A stretch of DNA of 54,328 nucleotides from Christensenellaceae bacterium (GTDB taxonomy: Bacteria; Bacillota; Clostridia; Christensenellales; CAG-138). A model generated the notes under the pieces. The model saw only the letters and a program-made list of their open reading frames with translations, had not been told where the DNA came from and ran no database searches. Below are positions 6,123-15,134 of this stretch, piece by piece. The translations under genes were made by a program, and so were the position numbers. The stretch lies in contig JAFLSU010000012.1 in assembly GCA_022510765.1 (NCBI GenBank), forward strand, positions 1 to 54,328, in the 5' to 3' direction. Positions within the stretch are counted from its first letter, which is position 1. Each line of letters opens with the position of its first letter.

Positions 6123-8171
6123 ATGAAACGTTTTATATACATATTTCTTTGTCTAGAGATGATAATGGCGGTGCTTCCGTCTGCATCGCTTGGAGAGTTT
6201 TTGCCCGCATTGGCATTCGAAGCCTCGAGAGCCGCTGCTCCGGGCGCAGGGGAAGACCAGGGCGAAGAACCGGATGTTTCCGAAGAACCAGATGGTTCCA
6301 TAGAACCGAATGCTTCATTAGAGCCAAACGAAACCCAGCAGCCGGCTTCTCCTGTAATACCGGGCAATTTGCCCATTGTTGAAGATTCATTTACGGACGT
6401 ATCTACGCCGCATCTGCTTCTTATGGAAGCAAATACCGGTACTGTGCTGTACGCGCGCAGCGCATATGAAAAGGCATATCCGGCAAGCACGACGAAGATT
6501 ATGACGGCCATTCTTGCCATTGAAAACCTGAAGGATCTTAATCAGGTCGTTACCGTTGGCTGGCGTGATGTTTCGGGATTTGGCCCGACGAGCTCGATGA
6601 TGGGCTTGATCGATGGTGAGCAGATCGCGCTCATAGATGTGCTTTACGGAATGATGATGCGTTCGGGCAACGATGCCGCGAAGCTGCTTGCCATAAGAAC
6701 TGCGCTTGACGTACATGGCGATTCGCTGGAGATTTCCGATGCGGTCGAGGCCTTCGTTTCAATGATGAACGATAAGGCGGCCGAGCTTGGCATGAAATCC
6801 ACGCATTTCGCAACCGTTGACGGACGCCATGATGATGAGCATTATACCACGGCATATGACTTCGGTATTCTTTTGAAGTACGCGCTGCAGAATCCGATGT
6901 TTTGCAATATAATATCGACTTCAACCTATGATGTTGAGCCTAATAACAAGCATTCAAACGGTTATCATCTGGAGAATTCCAATAAGCTGATTTGCAAAAA
7001 AGAGGCCGACAAAGAGAGCTTTCTGTACGAAAACTGCATAGGAGGAAAGACCGGTGAAACCAATCAGGCAGGATACTGTCTGGCCTCCGCCGCCGAGAAG
7101 GATGGCGTTAAGCTGTTGCTCATTCAATTTGGCGATAACAATTCCAAGATTGAAACGACATATCGGTATGAGGTCGCCAAGCAGATATATGACTGGGGCT
7201 TTGAGAACTATAAATCCATGAAGCTCTCTGAATTTGGTGTGCAGACAAGCTTTGAGGTTCAATCCTCCGGCTTTTCGCCGTTCGATGAGCAGCTTGGAAG
7301 ACTCAATGCCCATGCTGAATTAGGAAACATAACAATTGATGGTATGGCGGAATATCTTAACGCCATCGCGTCAAATCCCGAATGCGTTCGGATCGATGTG
7401 GATGTAAGCGTCGTGGAAGCTCCGATCTTAGCGGGTGATGTAATCGGCAGCGTTAGTTACTATTTCTATAGTGATAAACCCATAGTTGTAAATCTCATTG
7501 CGGACAGGGATGTTGCGGCAGCGTCTAAGTATACACCCGAGCCGCACGAGACGGCGTTTATCTCGAATACGCCTCCGCCTGGCAGCGGTAAAAACTGCAA
7601 TCTGAATATTCAGCGTAGCCCGGGCAGCAACGAGTATTCCGTTTGGGTCTATTTTGACGACAGCTTATACACGATGAACAGCACCGAGTGGCACTATCTG
7701 TATTGCGATGAAAATCGCGTTTTCCGCGCGGCGGCCACTGCGGATGTCGCGGGCGGCATAACCCTGTATCAACAGATGTTTGACAGCAACGGCATCGCTT
7801 ATTACCGGCGTTGTGAAAGCATTAGCAATGGTGGTGTATATCTAATCGCTTCCGGCAGCTTTGTTATGAGCTCCAAAACAAGCGACGGAACGCTGAGTGC
7901 CATTGAGGTTAGCATCGGTTCCGACGGAATAATAACCTCGGGCGTTACCGACGATATGCTCTTTACCTTTGAAACGGAGAGCAACGGCTACAGAATCAAG
8001 CATAATTCCCGTTATCTTACGAGAAATGCGGGCAGCGGCGTCCTGTTTTTCATACTCATTGCGGTGCTGATCCTTGTGATCATAATACTGATAAGGCTGA
8101 TAATTGAACGTAGTAGCGGAAAATATCGCAGACGCAGGCGCAGATCGCACTATCGCGCGAGGAGAAGATGA
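6123..8171 (+). CDS. dacF: D-alanyl-D-alanine carboxypeptidase (penicillin-binding protein 5 type)
   Basis: This peptidase S11 enzyme trims the terminal D-Ala from peptidoglycan stem peptides outside the membrane. Residues 1-25 form a signal peptide, followed by an acidic P/E/S-rich linker to about residue 85. The catalytic motifs are all present: SxxK as ASTTK (Ser about 121), SxN as SGN (about 181) and KTG (about 309). At 682 residues it is much longer than the usual 380-430. The extra C-terminal region (about 440-640) has no family I can name. Instead of an amphipathic anchor the protein ends in a true transmembrane helix (VLFFILIAVLILVIIILI) and a strongly basic RRRRRR-type tail. The symbol is by similarity of type. 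Confidence 0.9.
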   Translation: MKRFIYIFLCLEMIMAVLPSASLGEFLPALAFEASRAAAPGAGEDQGEEPDVSEEPDGSIEPNASLEPNETQQPASPVIPGNLPIVEDSFTDVSTPHLLLMEANTGTVLYARSAYEKAYPASTTKIMTAILAIENLKDLNQVVTVGWRDVSGFGPTSSMMGLIDGEQIALIDVLYGMMMRSGNDAAKLLAIRTALDVHGDSLEISDAVEAFVSMMNDKAAELGMKSTHFATVDGRHDDEHYTTAYDFGILLKYALQNPMFCNIISTSTYDVEPNNKHSNGYHLENSNKLICKKEADKESFLYENCIGGKTGETNQAGYCLASAAEKDGVKLLLIQFGDNNSKIETTYRYEVAKQIYDWGFENYKSMKLSEFGVQTSFEVQSSGFSPFDEQLGRLNAHAELGNITIDGMAEYLNAIASNPECVRIDVDVSVVEAPILAGDVIGSVSYYFYSDKPIVVNLIADRDVAAASKYTPEPHETAFISNTPPPGSGKNCNLNIQRSPGSNEYSVWVYFDDSLYTMNSTEWHYLYCDENRVFRAAATADVAGGITLYQQMFDSNGIAYYRRCESISNGGVYLIASGSFVMSSKTSDGTLSAIEVSIGSDGIITSGVTDDMLFTFETESNGYRIKHNSRYLTRNAGSGVLFFILIAVLILVIIILIRLIIERSSGKYRRRRRRSHYRARRR

Positions 8172-8181
8172 GTTTAATTGT

Positions 8182-8207
8182 GGCTGCCCAATAATTTAGG
8201 GGCAGCC
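8182..8207 (+). terminator. Terminator after the carboxypeptidase gene
   Basis: GGCTGCCC (8182-8189) pairs with GGGCAGCC (8200-8207) across a 10-base AT-rich loop, followed by GCTGTTTT. Confidence 0.75.
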
Positions 8208-8360
8208 GCTGTTTTAAAACGGGGGGAGCTGAGGCACACATGATGAGCTTTGCTTCGATTCCCCTCGCCTTATGCTGTGTGTGATGCTCTTTTTGAGAGT
8301 GGGCATTTATAGTTGCAATTTTGAGTGATGCGATTAGCGTCGGCATGTATTTTGTATGTA

Positions 8361-8391
8361 GCATGCAATTCATGTCGCATGAATTGCATGC
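8361..8391. promoter_or_regulatory. 31-bp near-perfect palindrome overlapping a promoter
   Basis: GCATGCAATTCATG (8361-8374) and its exact complement (8378-8391) are separated only by TCG. The right arm contains the TTGCAT -35 element of the methyltransferase promoter. This is the expected geometry of a repressor site; a cruciform-forming sequence is the alternative. Confidence 0.75.
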
Positions 8392-8412
8392 CGCATGGAT
8401 TTGGGTTATAAT
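8384..8412 (+). promoter_or_regulatory. Promoter of the methyltransferase gene
   Basis: TTGCAT (8384-8389), a 17-base spacer and a perfect TATAAT (8407-8412). Transcription would start near 8419, which excludes the in-frame ATG at 8424 as a normal start and supports the ATG at 8445. Confidence 0.65.
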
Positions 8413-8444
8413 ACATCGAAATAATGGGTGGAGGAAAGCCTGCA

Positions 8445-9197
8445 ATGGCGCAATACGCAAGGTTTGCCGCGCTTTACGATATGTTCATGGACGATGTGGA
8501 CTACGATGGCTGGGCGAAATACATTGCCGAATTGATAGGAAGGCCGTGTTGTACCGTGCTTGAATGCGGCTGCGGAACCGGAGAGATCACGGTGCGCCTA
8601 AAAAAGCTCGGCTTTGACATCACAGGCTCGGACATATCACGCGATATGCTTGAGGTCGCGTCCGAGAAGGCAAGGCGGAATGGGCTGAGGATCCCGTTCG
8701 TTCGGATGGATATGCGAAATATCGCCCTCCATAGGCAGGTGGACTGCATCGTCGCGCCGTGCGATTGCGTAAACTATCTTACTTCCATCAGGGCTTGTGA
8801 GGAATTTTTTCAGAGTGCGTACTCTGTGATTAAGCCGGGCGGTCTACTGCTGTTCGATGTTTCATCGCGGTATAAGCTTAAAAATATATTGGGTATGAAC
8901 ACTTTTTCGGACAGCAGGGAGGACGCCGCATACATTTGGCGCAATAACTACGATTCGGAACGCAAGCTAATCGAAATGGAGCTTGAATTCTTTGTGCGCG
9001 CGGGAGAATCAATAGACGGAACACCGCTGTTCGAGCGCTTTACCGAGACACATATCCAGCGCGCGCATTCCGAACAGGAGCTGCACAGTAGGCTCGAAGG
9101 GGCAGGATTCAAGGTGAAAAACGTATTTGATGCATTTAAGTTTATTCCACCCGGAGAGGACTGCGAAAGGCTTCAGTTCATTGCGATAAAGCAGTAG
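8445..9197 (+). CDS. Class I SAM-dependent methyltransferase
   Basis: The 250-residue product has the Rossmann methyltransferase fold. Motif I is VLECGCGTG (about residues 40-48), the acidic ribose-binding segment is ITGSDIS, and a motif IV-like stretch lies near CIVAPCDCVNYL. An N-terminal YARFAALYDMFMDDVDYDGWAKYI segment is typical of the small-molecule or YcgJ-like methyltransferases in Firmicutes. The acceptor is unknown. The start at 8445 follows GGAGG ten bases upstream. It is probably a single gene; Hsp33 begins 70 bases after its stop. Confidence 0.9.
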   Translation: MAQYARFAALYDMFMDDVDYDGWAKYIAELIGRPCCTVLECGCGTGEITVRLKKLGFDITGSDISRDMLEVASEKARRNGLRIPFVRMDMRNIALHRQVDCIVAPCDCVNYLTSIRACEEFFQSAYSVIKPGGLLLFDVSSRYKLKNILGMNTFSDSREDAAYIWRNNYDSERKLIEMELEFFVRAGESIDGTPLFERFTETHIQRAHSEQELHSRLEGAGFKVKNVFDAFKFIPPGEDCERLQFIAIKQ

Positions 9198-9267
9198 CTA
9201 AGGAAATCCAAGAACTTGAACGAAACGACGATCAATGAACGGTCGATAAATACACTGGAGAATCAAT

Positions 9268-10161
9268 ATGCATAGTGATACGATCATAAGGGGACTGCTC
9301 CTTGGGCAGACCGTAAATGTAATAGCAATATCGGGAAGGGAGCTCGTGGAGCGGGCACGAGTGCTGCATTCATTGAGCAGGGTGAGCACAGCTGCGCTCG
9401 GAAGGACGCTTCTGGCGGTATCCATGATGTCCGCAAAGCTCAAGACGAGTACCGACAGCATAACCGCCACCATTTCGGGAGGCGGCCCCATCGGAAATAT
9501 TACCGCCGTTGGCCACGAGGGCGGCATAGTCAAGGGCTATGTTACCAATCCGGAGATCGAATTGCCCCTGAACGAATTCAACAAGCTTGACGTAGGCGGC
9601 GCGGTCGGTTGCGATGGTGAACTTCGTGTCGTGCGCGATTTTTCGCTGCGTGAGCCATATGTGGGCAGATGTCCGCTCATTGACGGTGAGATCGCGGACG
9701 ATTTTGCGAACTATTTTTTGACGAGTGAGCAGCAGCCCTCCCTTGTGTACCTCGGTGTGCGTGTGGAGCCTCACGAAGGCACGGTGCGCTCGGCTGCGGG
9801 GCTTATACTCGCGCCGCTGCCCAATTGCCCGGAGGAGGACATTACGAAGCTCGAGCAGCTTACGCCTCGCATTGCGCAGATCTCAAGGAGGATGGACGAT
9901 GGAGAGGAGCTTGAGAGTGCGCTTAATGAGCTGTTCGATGGGCTTGGCTTTGAAATAACCGAGCGTATCGAACCCGCATTTGAATGCGATTGCAGCCGCG
10001 AACGGCTTGAGGGTGTGCTCGTATCGTTGGGCGGAACCGAGCTTAGCGACATGATTGAGAACCATAAGCAGGCGGAGATTGTATGCAGATTTTGCAATAC
10101 AAAGTATCAATTCAATGAGGAAGAACTAAGAAAGCTTCTCGATGAAGCCCGCGAAAAGTGA
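9268..10161 (+). CDS. hslO: Redox-regulated chaperone Hsp33
   Basis: This 297-residue cytoplasmic holdase is activated by oxidation. The N-terminal core is recognisable from the opening (DTIIRGLLLGQTVNVIAISG) and the GGGPIGNITA and GYVTNP motifs. The C-terminal redox switch is intact: CxC (ECDC, about residues 239-241) and CxxC (CRFC, 273-276), the four zinc-binding cysteines whose oxidation unfolds the linker and exposes the client site. GGAG lies seven bases before the ATG. It is not obviously in an operon with its neighbours. Confidence 0.96.
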   Translation: MHSDTIIRGLLLGQTVNVIAISGRELVERARVLHSLSRVSTAALGRTLLAVSMMSAKLKTSTDSITATISGGGPIGNITAVGHEGGIVKGYVTNPEIELPLNEFNKLDVGGAVGCDGELRVVRDFSLREPYVGRCPLIDGEIADDFANYFLTSEQQPSLVYLGVRVEPHEGTVRSAAGLILAPLPNCPEEDITKLEQLTPRIAQISRRMDDGEELESALNELFDGLGFEITERIEPAFECDCSRERLEGVLVSLGGTELSDMIENHKQAEIVCRFCNTKYQFNEEELRKLLDEAREK

Positions 10162-10289
10162 TGCTGATGAATCAGCTAAATTAAGCTTGTTTGTTAAGCG
10201 CTATTTGGGAACGGACGATTGCGAAGACGCATGGAACCGTGCGGATTTTAAAAGAATGAAGGGATACAGCTTGAAAGGAACTTTTGTGC

Positions 10290-12104
10290 ATGCCCGAACA
10301 TAAGAACGAACAGAATGCCAAACCGAGGACGGAAGGAAATAAGGTCATAAATTTTTTCCGCAGCAGTGAGCATTATCTTAGAATGGCATCTGAAAAATAT
10401 GATAATGACGACCTGTTTGGATCGCTTGTAATGCTGCGCCGCGCGGAAGAGCTTGATCCCAAGGATGAGGAGATCAAGCTTCGTATTGCGGAAAATCTTG
10501 TTGAGATGCAATGCTATGACTCTGCAATGGACAGCCTTGCTCCACTGTTGTACCGTCAAAGCGAATTGTGTTCGGATGCTGTTAATACGCTCGGGTATTG
10601 CTACATGGGCTTGAACGAGTATGGTGCGGCTATGGACGCATTTCACTATTTCCTTGCCAACTCGCCGGAGGATTGCACGGATGTGGAGATAGCATCGGTT
10701 CAAGGCGCGTTGGAGTTCTGCGAAAATTACAGGGATTTTGCGGATACGCCTGCGAAGGACATACCTATCCTTCGCGACGCTGCGGAAGTCAGAATAGAAA
10801 AGCTGTTGGAGCAGACTGCGAAGCTTGCACAGGAGCAGAAATTTGATGAGATCATCAAGATTGTCGAGCCTAACCTTAAAAAAAATCCCGCTGACAGTCG
10901 ACTCATTCATGTCATGCTTACTGCGTGTTACTGCGGACATGAGTATGATAAGGGGATTAAGCTACTGAATTCTCTGCCAATCACCGAACTTGAAAAAATC
11001 GAAAACCTCTGCGTTGCGACTATGCTCCATCATTCGGTAGGAAATGAAGCTGAAGTCGATGCTGCCTGCGATAAGCTTATGCACTCAAACATTGATACGG
11101 TGGACGAGCTGCTTCGCGCAAGCCTCGTTCTTTTGGAGTGCGGACGCAAAAAGGATGCGCTCAAATTAGCTAAAAAGGTTTACGATGACTGCCCATATGA
11201 AAAAAATGTTATCCACAATTATGCTCATGCCGCCTTTGAAAACGGTGATAATGCCCTCGCACGCAAGCTGTATGAGCGGGTCCTTGTGATAAGCCCAAAC
11301 AATTCCGCTGCGAAGTATTATTATGACTTATGCGCAGACAACGATACCGATAGACAATCAAAACAGTTTACACCTGAGCTGCTGCTGCCTGCTGCCGAGA
11401 TGATGCGAAGGATAGTATACGTTGAGCAAAAATGCAAGAACGGTGAAGTAGAGATAGCAAAGCTCTGGCAGGATGAACAGTTCAGAATTATCGCCGAGTG
11501 GGTGCTTTCGGATATGAAAAGCCCGTTTTTTGAAATATTTTTGATGCTCCTTGCTGCTATTGACTACGAAAAGCTAAGGGCGCTTTTGCTCCGAATGCTC
11601 ATTGACAGGGAATGTGAGGAGAAATTACGGAATCTGGCAATGCACATGCTTGATGACATGTCCGAGAGAGGGCCTCATTTCGTATACGATGATGGCCGAT
11701 TGCTTGGATATACGACGATGCGTTCATCGAAAGCGAGTATACCTGCTTCGTACAGAAGGGTCTGGGAGTGTTTCAGGGATCGATATAAGGATGATGAAGA
11801 GGATGTGCTCAAAGCTGCTGAGGGAATCATGTTAACTTTGGTGTTGGTCAATGAGCTCAAGCAGCCCTCCTTGCCATCGGATCAGCAGTTCGCGCTGGCA
11901 GGCGCGATAGAATACTATTCGCTTCTTAGATCGGGAAGGAACATTGATGTGTCCGCTTTGCTTGCCAAATATATGATCACCATGCGCAGGCTGAATAACG
12001 CATTGAAAAAGCTCGATGATTGCCTTGCCCATGCCGCTGAAATACACGGGGGTGGTGATCACGACGATGATTATAACGATGACGATGAATACGACGATGA
12101 TTGA
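10290..12104 (+). CDS. Tetratricopeptide-repeat protein with acidic tail
   Basis: This 604-residue soluble protein contains several degenerate TPR units. The clearest is around residues 35-110 (DLFGSLVMLRRAEELDPKDE, then AMDAFHYFLANSPEDC) and another lies near 275-345 (ALARKLYERVLVISPNNSAA). It ends in a very acidic D/H/N/Y-rich tail (DDDYNDDDEYDDD). No enzyme domain is seen. An in-frame TTG two codons upstream is also possible, but AAAGGAA is spaced better for the ATG at 10290. It lies 11 bases before an rRNA methyltransferase gene and may be co-transcribed. Probably a scaffold or adaptor; the partner is unknown. Confidence 0.8.
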   Translation: MPEHKNEQNAKPRTEGNKVINFFRSSEHYLRMASEKYDNDDLFGSLVMLRRAEELDPKDEEIKLRIAENLVEMQCYDSAMDSLAPLLYRQSELCSDAVNTLGYCYMGLNEYGAAMDAFHYFLANSPEDCTDVEIASVQGALEFCENYRDFADTPAKDIPILRDAAEVRIEKLLEQTAKLAQEQKFDEIIKIVEPNLKKNPADSRLIHVMLTACYCGHEYDKGIKLLNSLPITELEKIENLCVATMLHHSVGNEAEVDAACDKLMHSNIDTVDELLRASLVLLECGRKKDALKLAKKVYDDCPYEKNVIHNYAHAAFENGDNALARKLYERVLVISPNNSAAKYYYDLCADNDTDRQSKQFTPELLLPAAEMMRRIVYVEQKCKNGEVEIAKLWQDEQFRIIAEWVLSDMKSPFFEIFLMLLAAIDYEKLRALLLRMLIDRECEEKLRNLAMHMLDDMSERGPHFVYDDGRLLGYTTMRSSKASIPASYRRVWECFRDRYKDDEEDVLKAAEGIMLTLVLVNELKQPSLPSDQQFALAGAIEYYSLLRSGRNIDVSALLAKYMITMRRLNNALKKLDDCLAHAAEIHGGGDHDDDYNDDDEYDDD

Positions 12105-12115
12105 GATAACGGAAG

Positions 12116-13252
12116 ATGAAAAACAGATACGTTGCAACATGTAAAATCGGACTTGAATCGCTCGTTGCGGGGGAGCTTCGCGCACTTAATATAGAGGTGG
12201 AATCCGTTTCCGATGCACGAGTAGTGTTCGTGGGCGACTATGTCACCATGGCGCGCGCCTGCCTTTGGCTCAGAACGGCGGAACGGGTGCTGATGATAGC
12301 AAAAGAGTTTCATGCGGAGACCTTCGATGAATTGTTTGAAGGCGTTCGAAGGATACCTTGGGAGAAGTATCTGAGGCGGGATTCGTTCATACATGTTAAC
12401 GGAAAATCCGCAAAGAGCAAGCTGTTCTCCGTTTCGGATTGTCAGAGCATAACCAAGAAGGCGATAGTGGAGTCCCTGCGCCATGCCTACAGAACAAGTG
12501 TCCTGCCAGAAAGCGGCAAGCATATCATAATCGAGGTGGGAATACTTCGAAACGAGGTGACGGTCGCGCTCGATTGCTGCGGCGCGGGGCTGTCCAGACG
12601 CGGCTATCGCACCTATAATGTACCCGCCCCCATTTCGGAAACCCTTGGTGCTGCGATTGTCATGCTTTCCGGCTATAAGGCTGAGCGTCCGCTTATCGAT
12701 CCGATGTGCGGTTCGGGCACGATGCCCATTGAGGCGGCGATGATCGCGAACAATATGGCTGTTGGGCTTAATCGCACTTTCGCGGCGGAAGATTGGCATT
12801 TTATGAATATCGATGCTTTCGCCCGCGCGCGGGAGGAGGCAAAGGACAGCGTCACCAAGGTTCCCTTCGACATCACGGGAAGCGATTTGGATGCAAGAAG
12901 CATAGATATATGCAAAAAGCACGCTAAAAAAGCGGGCGTCATGCTTGGCTGGCGCGTTTTGCCCGTGCAGGAGCTGACCGAAACGAGAAGCGGGGGAATC
13001 ATCGTGTGCAATCCGCCCTATGGCGAGCGGCTAATGGAAAAGCGTGATGCGGAAAAGCTTTATAAGCAGATGCGCGGCGTTTTTGACAAGCTTAACGGCT
13101 GGAGCGTGAATATAATTGCGTCACATCCTGAATTCGAGAGGATATATGGCGTTAGAGCCGACAAAAGGCGCAAGCTATCCAATGGCGGCATGGTATGCAC
13201 TCTGTACAGATATTACGCGCATTATACGAAACCTGAGAATAAATTCGATTGA
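12116..13252 (+). CDS. RlmL-type THUMP-domain 23S rRNA (guanine-N2) methyltransferase
   Basis: The 378-residue product has an N-terminal ferredoxin-like/THUMP RNA-binding region (about residues 1-155) and a class I methyltransferase domain. That domain carries PMCGSGTMPIEAA (about 196-208) and the N2-guanine catalytic motif NPPYGERL (about 300-307). It matches the single-domain RlmL homologues of Firmicutes (YpsC type), which lack the RlmK half fused in enterobacteria. The predicted role is m2G methylation of 23S rRNA during ribosome assembly. The ribosome binding site is weak, and it starts 11 bases after the TPR gene, consistent with an operon. Confidence 0.92.
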   Translation: MKNRYVATCKIGLESLVAGELRALNIEVESVSDARVVFVGDYVTMARACLWLRTAERVLMIAKEFHAETFDELFEGVRRIPWEKYLRRDSFIHVNGKSAKSKLFSVSDCQSITKKAIVESLRHAYRTSVLPESGKHIIIEVGILRNEVTVALDCCGAGLSRRGYRTYNVPAPISETLGAAIVMLSGYKAERPLIDPMCGSGTMPIEAAMIANNMAVGLNRTFAAEDWHFMNIDAFARAREEAKDSVTKVPFDITGSDLDARSIDICKKHAKKAGVMLGWRVLPVQELTETRSGGIIVCNPPYGERLMEKRDAEKLYKQMRGVFDKLNGWSVNIIASHPEFERIYGVRADKRRKLSNGGMVCTLYRYYAHYTKPENKFD

Positions 13253-13301
13253 AATTTAATGCTATAAAGTGTATAATTTGTGATGCAGTCTTTAATTTAT
13301 A

Positions 13302-14246
13302 TCAAATGACCTTTATCGTAAACTGCGGACAGACCCTTGCACAATAGCCGCACAGCGCACATTTTGACATATCCACCTTGGCTCGTCCATTTTCAAGATA
13401 AAGCGCGTGGTTATGACATGAACCTACGCATACGCCGCAGCCCTCGCACCATTCCTGAACGAGCAGCTCCCTGCGAACGGAATTTAATTCGGAGAAGAGC
13501 GCATTATCGGGGGTATTGCCGCAGAAGCGCTGACAGTTAAAATCGACCTCAGCAAGGCTCTGCATGCCGATTGCGATGGTATCGATGCAGTCAAGACCCA
13601 AAATATAGTCCAGTGCTTCCTCGCGTTCGGCTATGAGGTGACCTCCGCCCAAGGGCTTCATGGCGATGATGCCGCGCCGAGCCTCGTGTGCAAGGCGGAT
13701 ATTATTAAGCATTTCTTCAGCGGTCCCGTCTGCGATACCAAAGCCCTTTTTGTTAATAAGAGGGAAAAGCACCTGGAGCTCCGGATAGTGAAGCGCGCCT
13801 TCCATGCAGGCGACATAATGTGTGGAAAGCCCCACTGCGCCGATATATCCGCGCTGCTGCATCTCAAGATAGTATTCGAGCGCTTTGCGGTGACCTCTAA
13901 TGGTGTGGACGCTTTCCTGTTCGTGCATGAGAAAAACATCGATGTATTCGCGCCCTATGCCCTCCACCGCCTTTTTGAAGCTCGCTTCTGCACCCGCGCG
14001 GTCGTAGGCGTAGCTCTTGGTGCAAACTATAAGGTCGGGTTTGATACGAATGGCTTCATGAACATGGGGATAGGTTCCGTAGATTTCGGCGGTATCAATA
14101 AAATTAACGCCATACGAAAAGGCCCGCTCAAAGAGTTTGGCACCTTCTAAAACGGAAAGATTCCGCTGAAAAGGCCCCATCGTGAGCGAACCGAAGCAGA
14201 GCTTTGATACCCGGATACCGGTATTTCCAAGCTCATTGTATATCAA
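13302..14246 (-). CDS. Aldo/keto reductase fused to a ferredoxin domain
   Basis: This 314-residue enzyme has an aldo/keto reductase barrel, with the opening [20 protein letters not shown] and an IDTAEIYG catalytic region (Asp-Tyr pair). At the C-terminus is a 2[4Fe-4S] ferredoxin-like module: [11 protein letters not shown], then [12 protein letters not shown]. Such Fe-S aldo/keto reductases are common in anaerobes. The fused clusters suggest electron flow from ferredoxin rather than NADPH alone (inference); the substrate is unknown. The TTG at 14246 was chosen because it gives the family's usual N-terminus and overlaps the IreB stop by four bases (TTGA), a sign of translational coupling. Confidence 0.88.
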   Translation of the reverse strand: MIYNELGNTGIRVSKLCFGSLTMGPFQRNLSVLEGAKLFERAFSYGVNFIDTAEIYGTYPHVHEAIRIKPDLIVCTKSYAYDRAGAEASFKKAVEGIGREYIDVFLMHEQESVHTIRGHRKALEYYLEMQQRGYIGAVGLSTHYVACMEGALHYPELQVLFPLINKKGFGIADGTAEEMLNNIRLAHEARRGIIAMKPLGGGHLIAEREEALDYILGLDCIDTIAIGMQSLAEVDFNCQRFCGNTPDNALFSELNSVRRELLVQEWCEGCGVCVGSCHNHALYLENGRAKVDMSKCALCGYCARVCPQFTIKVI

Positions 14247-14539
14247 AGACTTTCGTCCTCGCAATAGTTTTCAATATACGATCTGACAAGCTCTTCAAGC
14301 AACTCATCCCTTTCAAGCATACGGATGAAATACCTTGCGTTGTTGTAGCTTGTTATATAAGTTGGATCACCCGAAATCAGATAACCGACGATTTGAGTAA
14401 CCGGGTCATAGCCCTTTTCGCGCATGGCGGAATAAACCCGAGCCAGCACCTCATGAGCATCCTGCTTTTCGTTCGACTTTTTGAACTTTATGGTGTCGCT
14501 AAAACTAACGTTCGATCCCTCTTTGTGTTGATCGTTCAT
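14243..14539 (-). CDS. ireB: IreB family (UPF0297) regulatory phosphoprotein
   Basis: This 98-residue protein matches the IreB/YrzL family closely, with the conserved core [20 protein letters not shown], then SGDPTYI and the [18 protein letters not shown] helix. In Enterococcus IreB is a substrate of the Ser/Thr kinase IreK and modulates cephalosporin tolerance; the same role here is inference. AGGAGGT lies eight bases before the ATG. In many Firmicutes the neighbours are alaS and ruvX; here it is instead coupled to an Fe-S aldo/keto reductase. Confidence 0.95.
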   Translation of the reverse strand: MNDQHKEGSNVSFSDTIKFKKSNEKQDAHEVLARVYSAMREKGYDPVTQIVGYLISGDPTYITSYNNARYFIRMLERDELLEELVRSYIENYCEDESL

Positions 14540-14611
14540 CCCGGATTACCTCCTTGCTCGAATCGTCCTATGTATGTATTCTAACATATCCCATTTATTT
14601 CCTCAATAGCA

Positions 14612-14651
14612 AAATGCACCCGAGTGCTGTTTTTTGCACACGAGTGCATTT
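14612..14651. terminator. Terminator hairpin between the small protein gene and ireB
   Basis: A 16-bp imperfect stem (14612-14627 with 14636-14651, 14 of 16 paired) closes a TGTTTTTT loop. It is the probable 3' end of the 47-residue gene, whose stop codon is nine bases upstream on the minus strand. Confidence 0.65.
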
Positions 14652-14659
14652 CCCGTGAT

Positions 14660-14803
14660 TTAAAACATCTTCGAAACGCTGCGCCAGACATGCTTGGAAT
14701 CACGTCTCATGCGCTTGGGGACGTCGGGATACATTGCGGAGACCGCCGCCGCTGCCGCCGCCATACCGACCGCAATGCCTGAAACAAAGCCTACAACCTT
14801 CAT
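14660..14803 (-). CDS. 47-residue small membrane-associated protein
   Basis: This short gene has a textbook start: AGGAGGTTCCAAG directly before the ATG at 14803. Residues 1-24 (MKVVGFVSGIAVGMAAAAAA plus VSAM) form a hydrophobic, alanine-rich segment able to span a membrane. The rest is basic (DVPKRMRRDSKHVWRSV). It resembles in layout the small YtxH-like or glycine-rich membrane proteins of Firmicutes, but I recognise no family. It is a single gene ended by the hairpin at 14612-14651. The coding call rests on the RBS, composition and topology. Confidence 0.7.
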   Translation of the reverse strand: MKVVGFVSGIAVGMAAAAAAVSAMYPDVPKRMRRDSKHVWRSVSKMF

Positions 14804-15068
14804 CTTGGAACCTCCTAATATTTTTTGTCGAAAAAAGCCGAAGCCTTGATCGAGCTGATTATTTATACTTAGTTTAGGCGCGTTCGGGATAACTCATTCA
14901 CAGGGATTTGTTTCAAATTTTTACATTAAAATAAAGAAAAACATTTGTGCTTATGCTTTATTATTGCGCCGCGTGGACAGTTCTATTCGTATGCTTTGCG
15001 CGTTTTACGGCATACAGAGTTCGCTTGAGGCAAAGAATGGTGAACTGTGCCTTTTTTAGTCCATATGG

Positions 15069-15107
15069 TTGCTTTCGTTTGCCCGATTGATTATACTTAG
15101 TGTATAA
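15069..15107 (+). promoter_or_regulatory. Nitroreductase promoter with a palindrome over the -10 box
   Basis: TTGCTT (15069-15074), a 17-base spacer and TATACT (15092-15097). The -10 lies inside the palindrome TTATACTTAGTGTATAA (15091-15107). A half-copy, TTATACTTAGT, recurs on the plus strand at 14873-14883 in the promoter region of the small protein gene. The rest of the gap 14884-15068 shows nothing recognisable. Confidence 0.6.
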
Positions 15108-15134
15108 AACGTGACTTGGCAGGAGGATATTTCC

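Noticed and set aside
12071..12922. Minus-strand frame of 283 codons opposite the RlmL-type gene
   Set aside because: It is antisense to an obvious THUMP methyltransferase and lacks a ribosome binding site.
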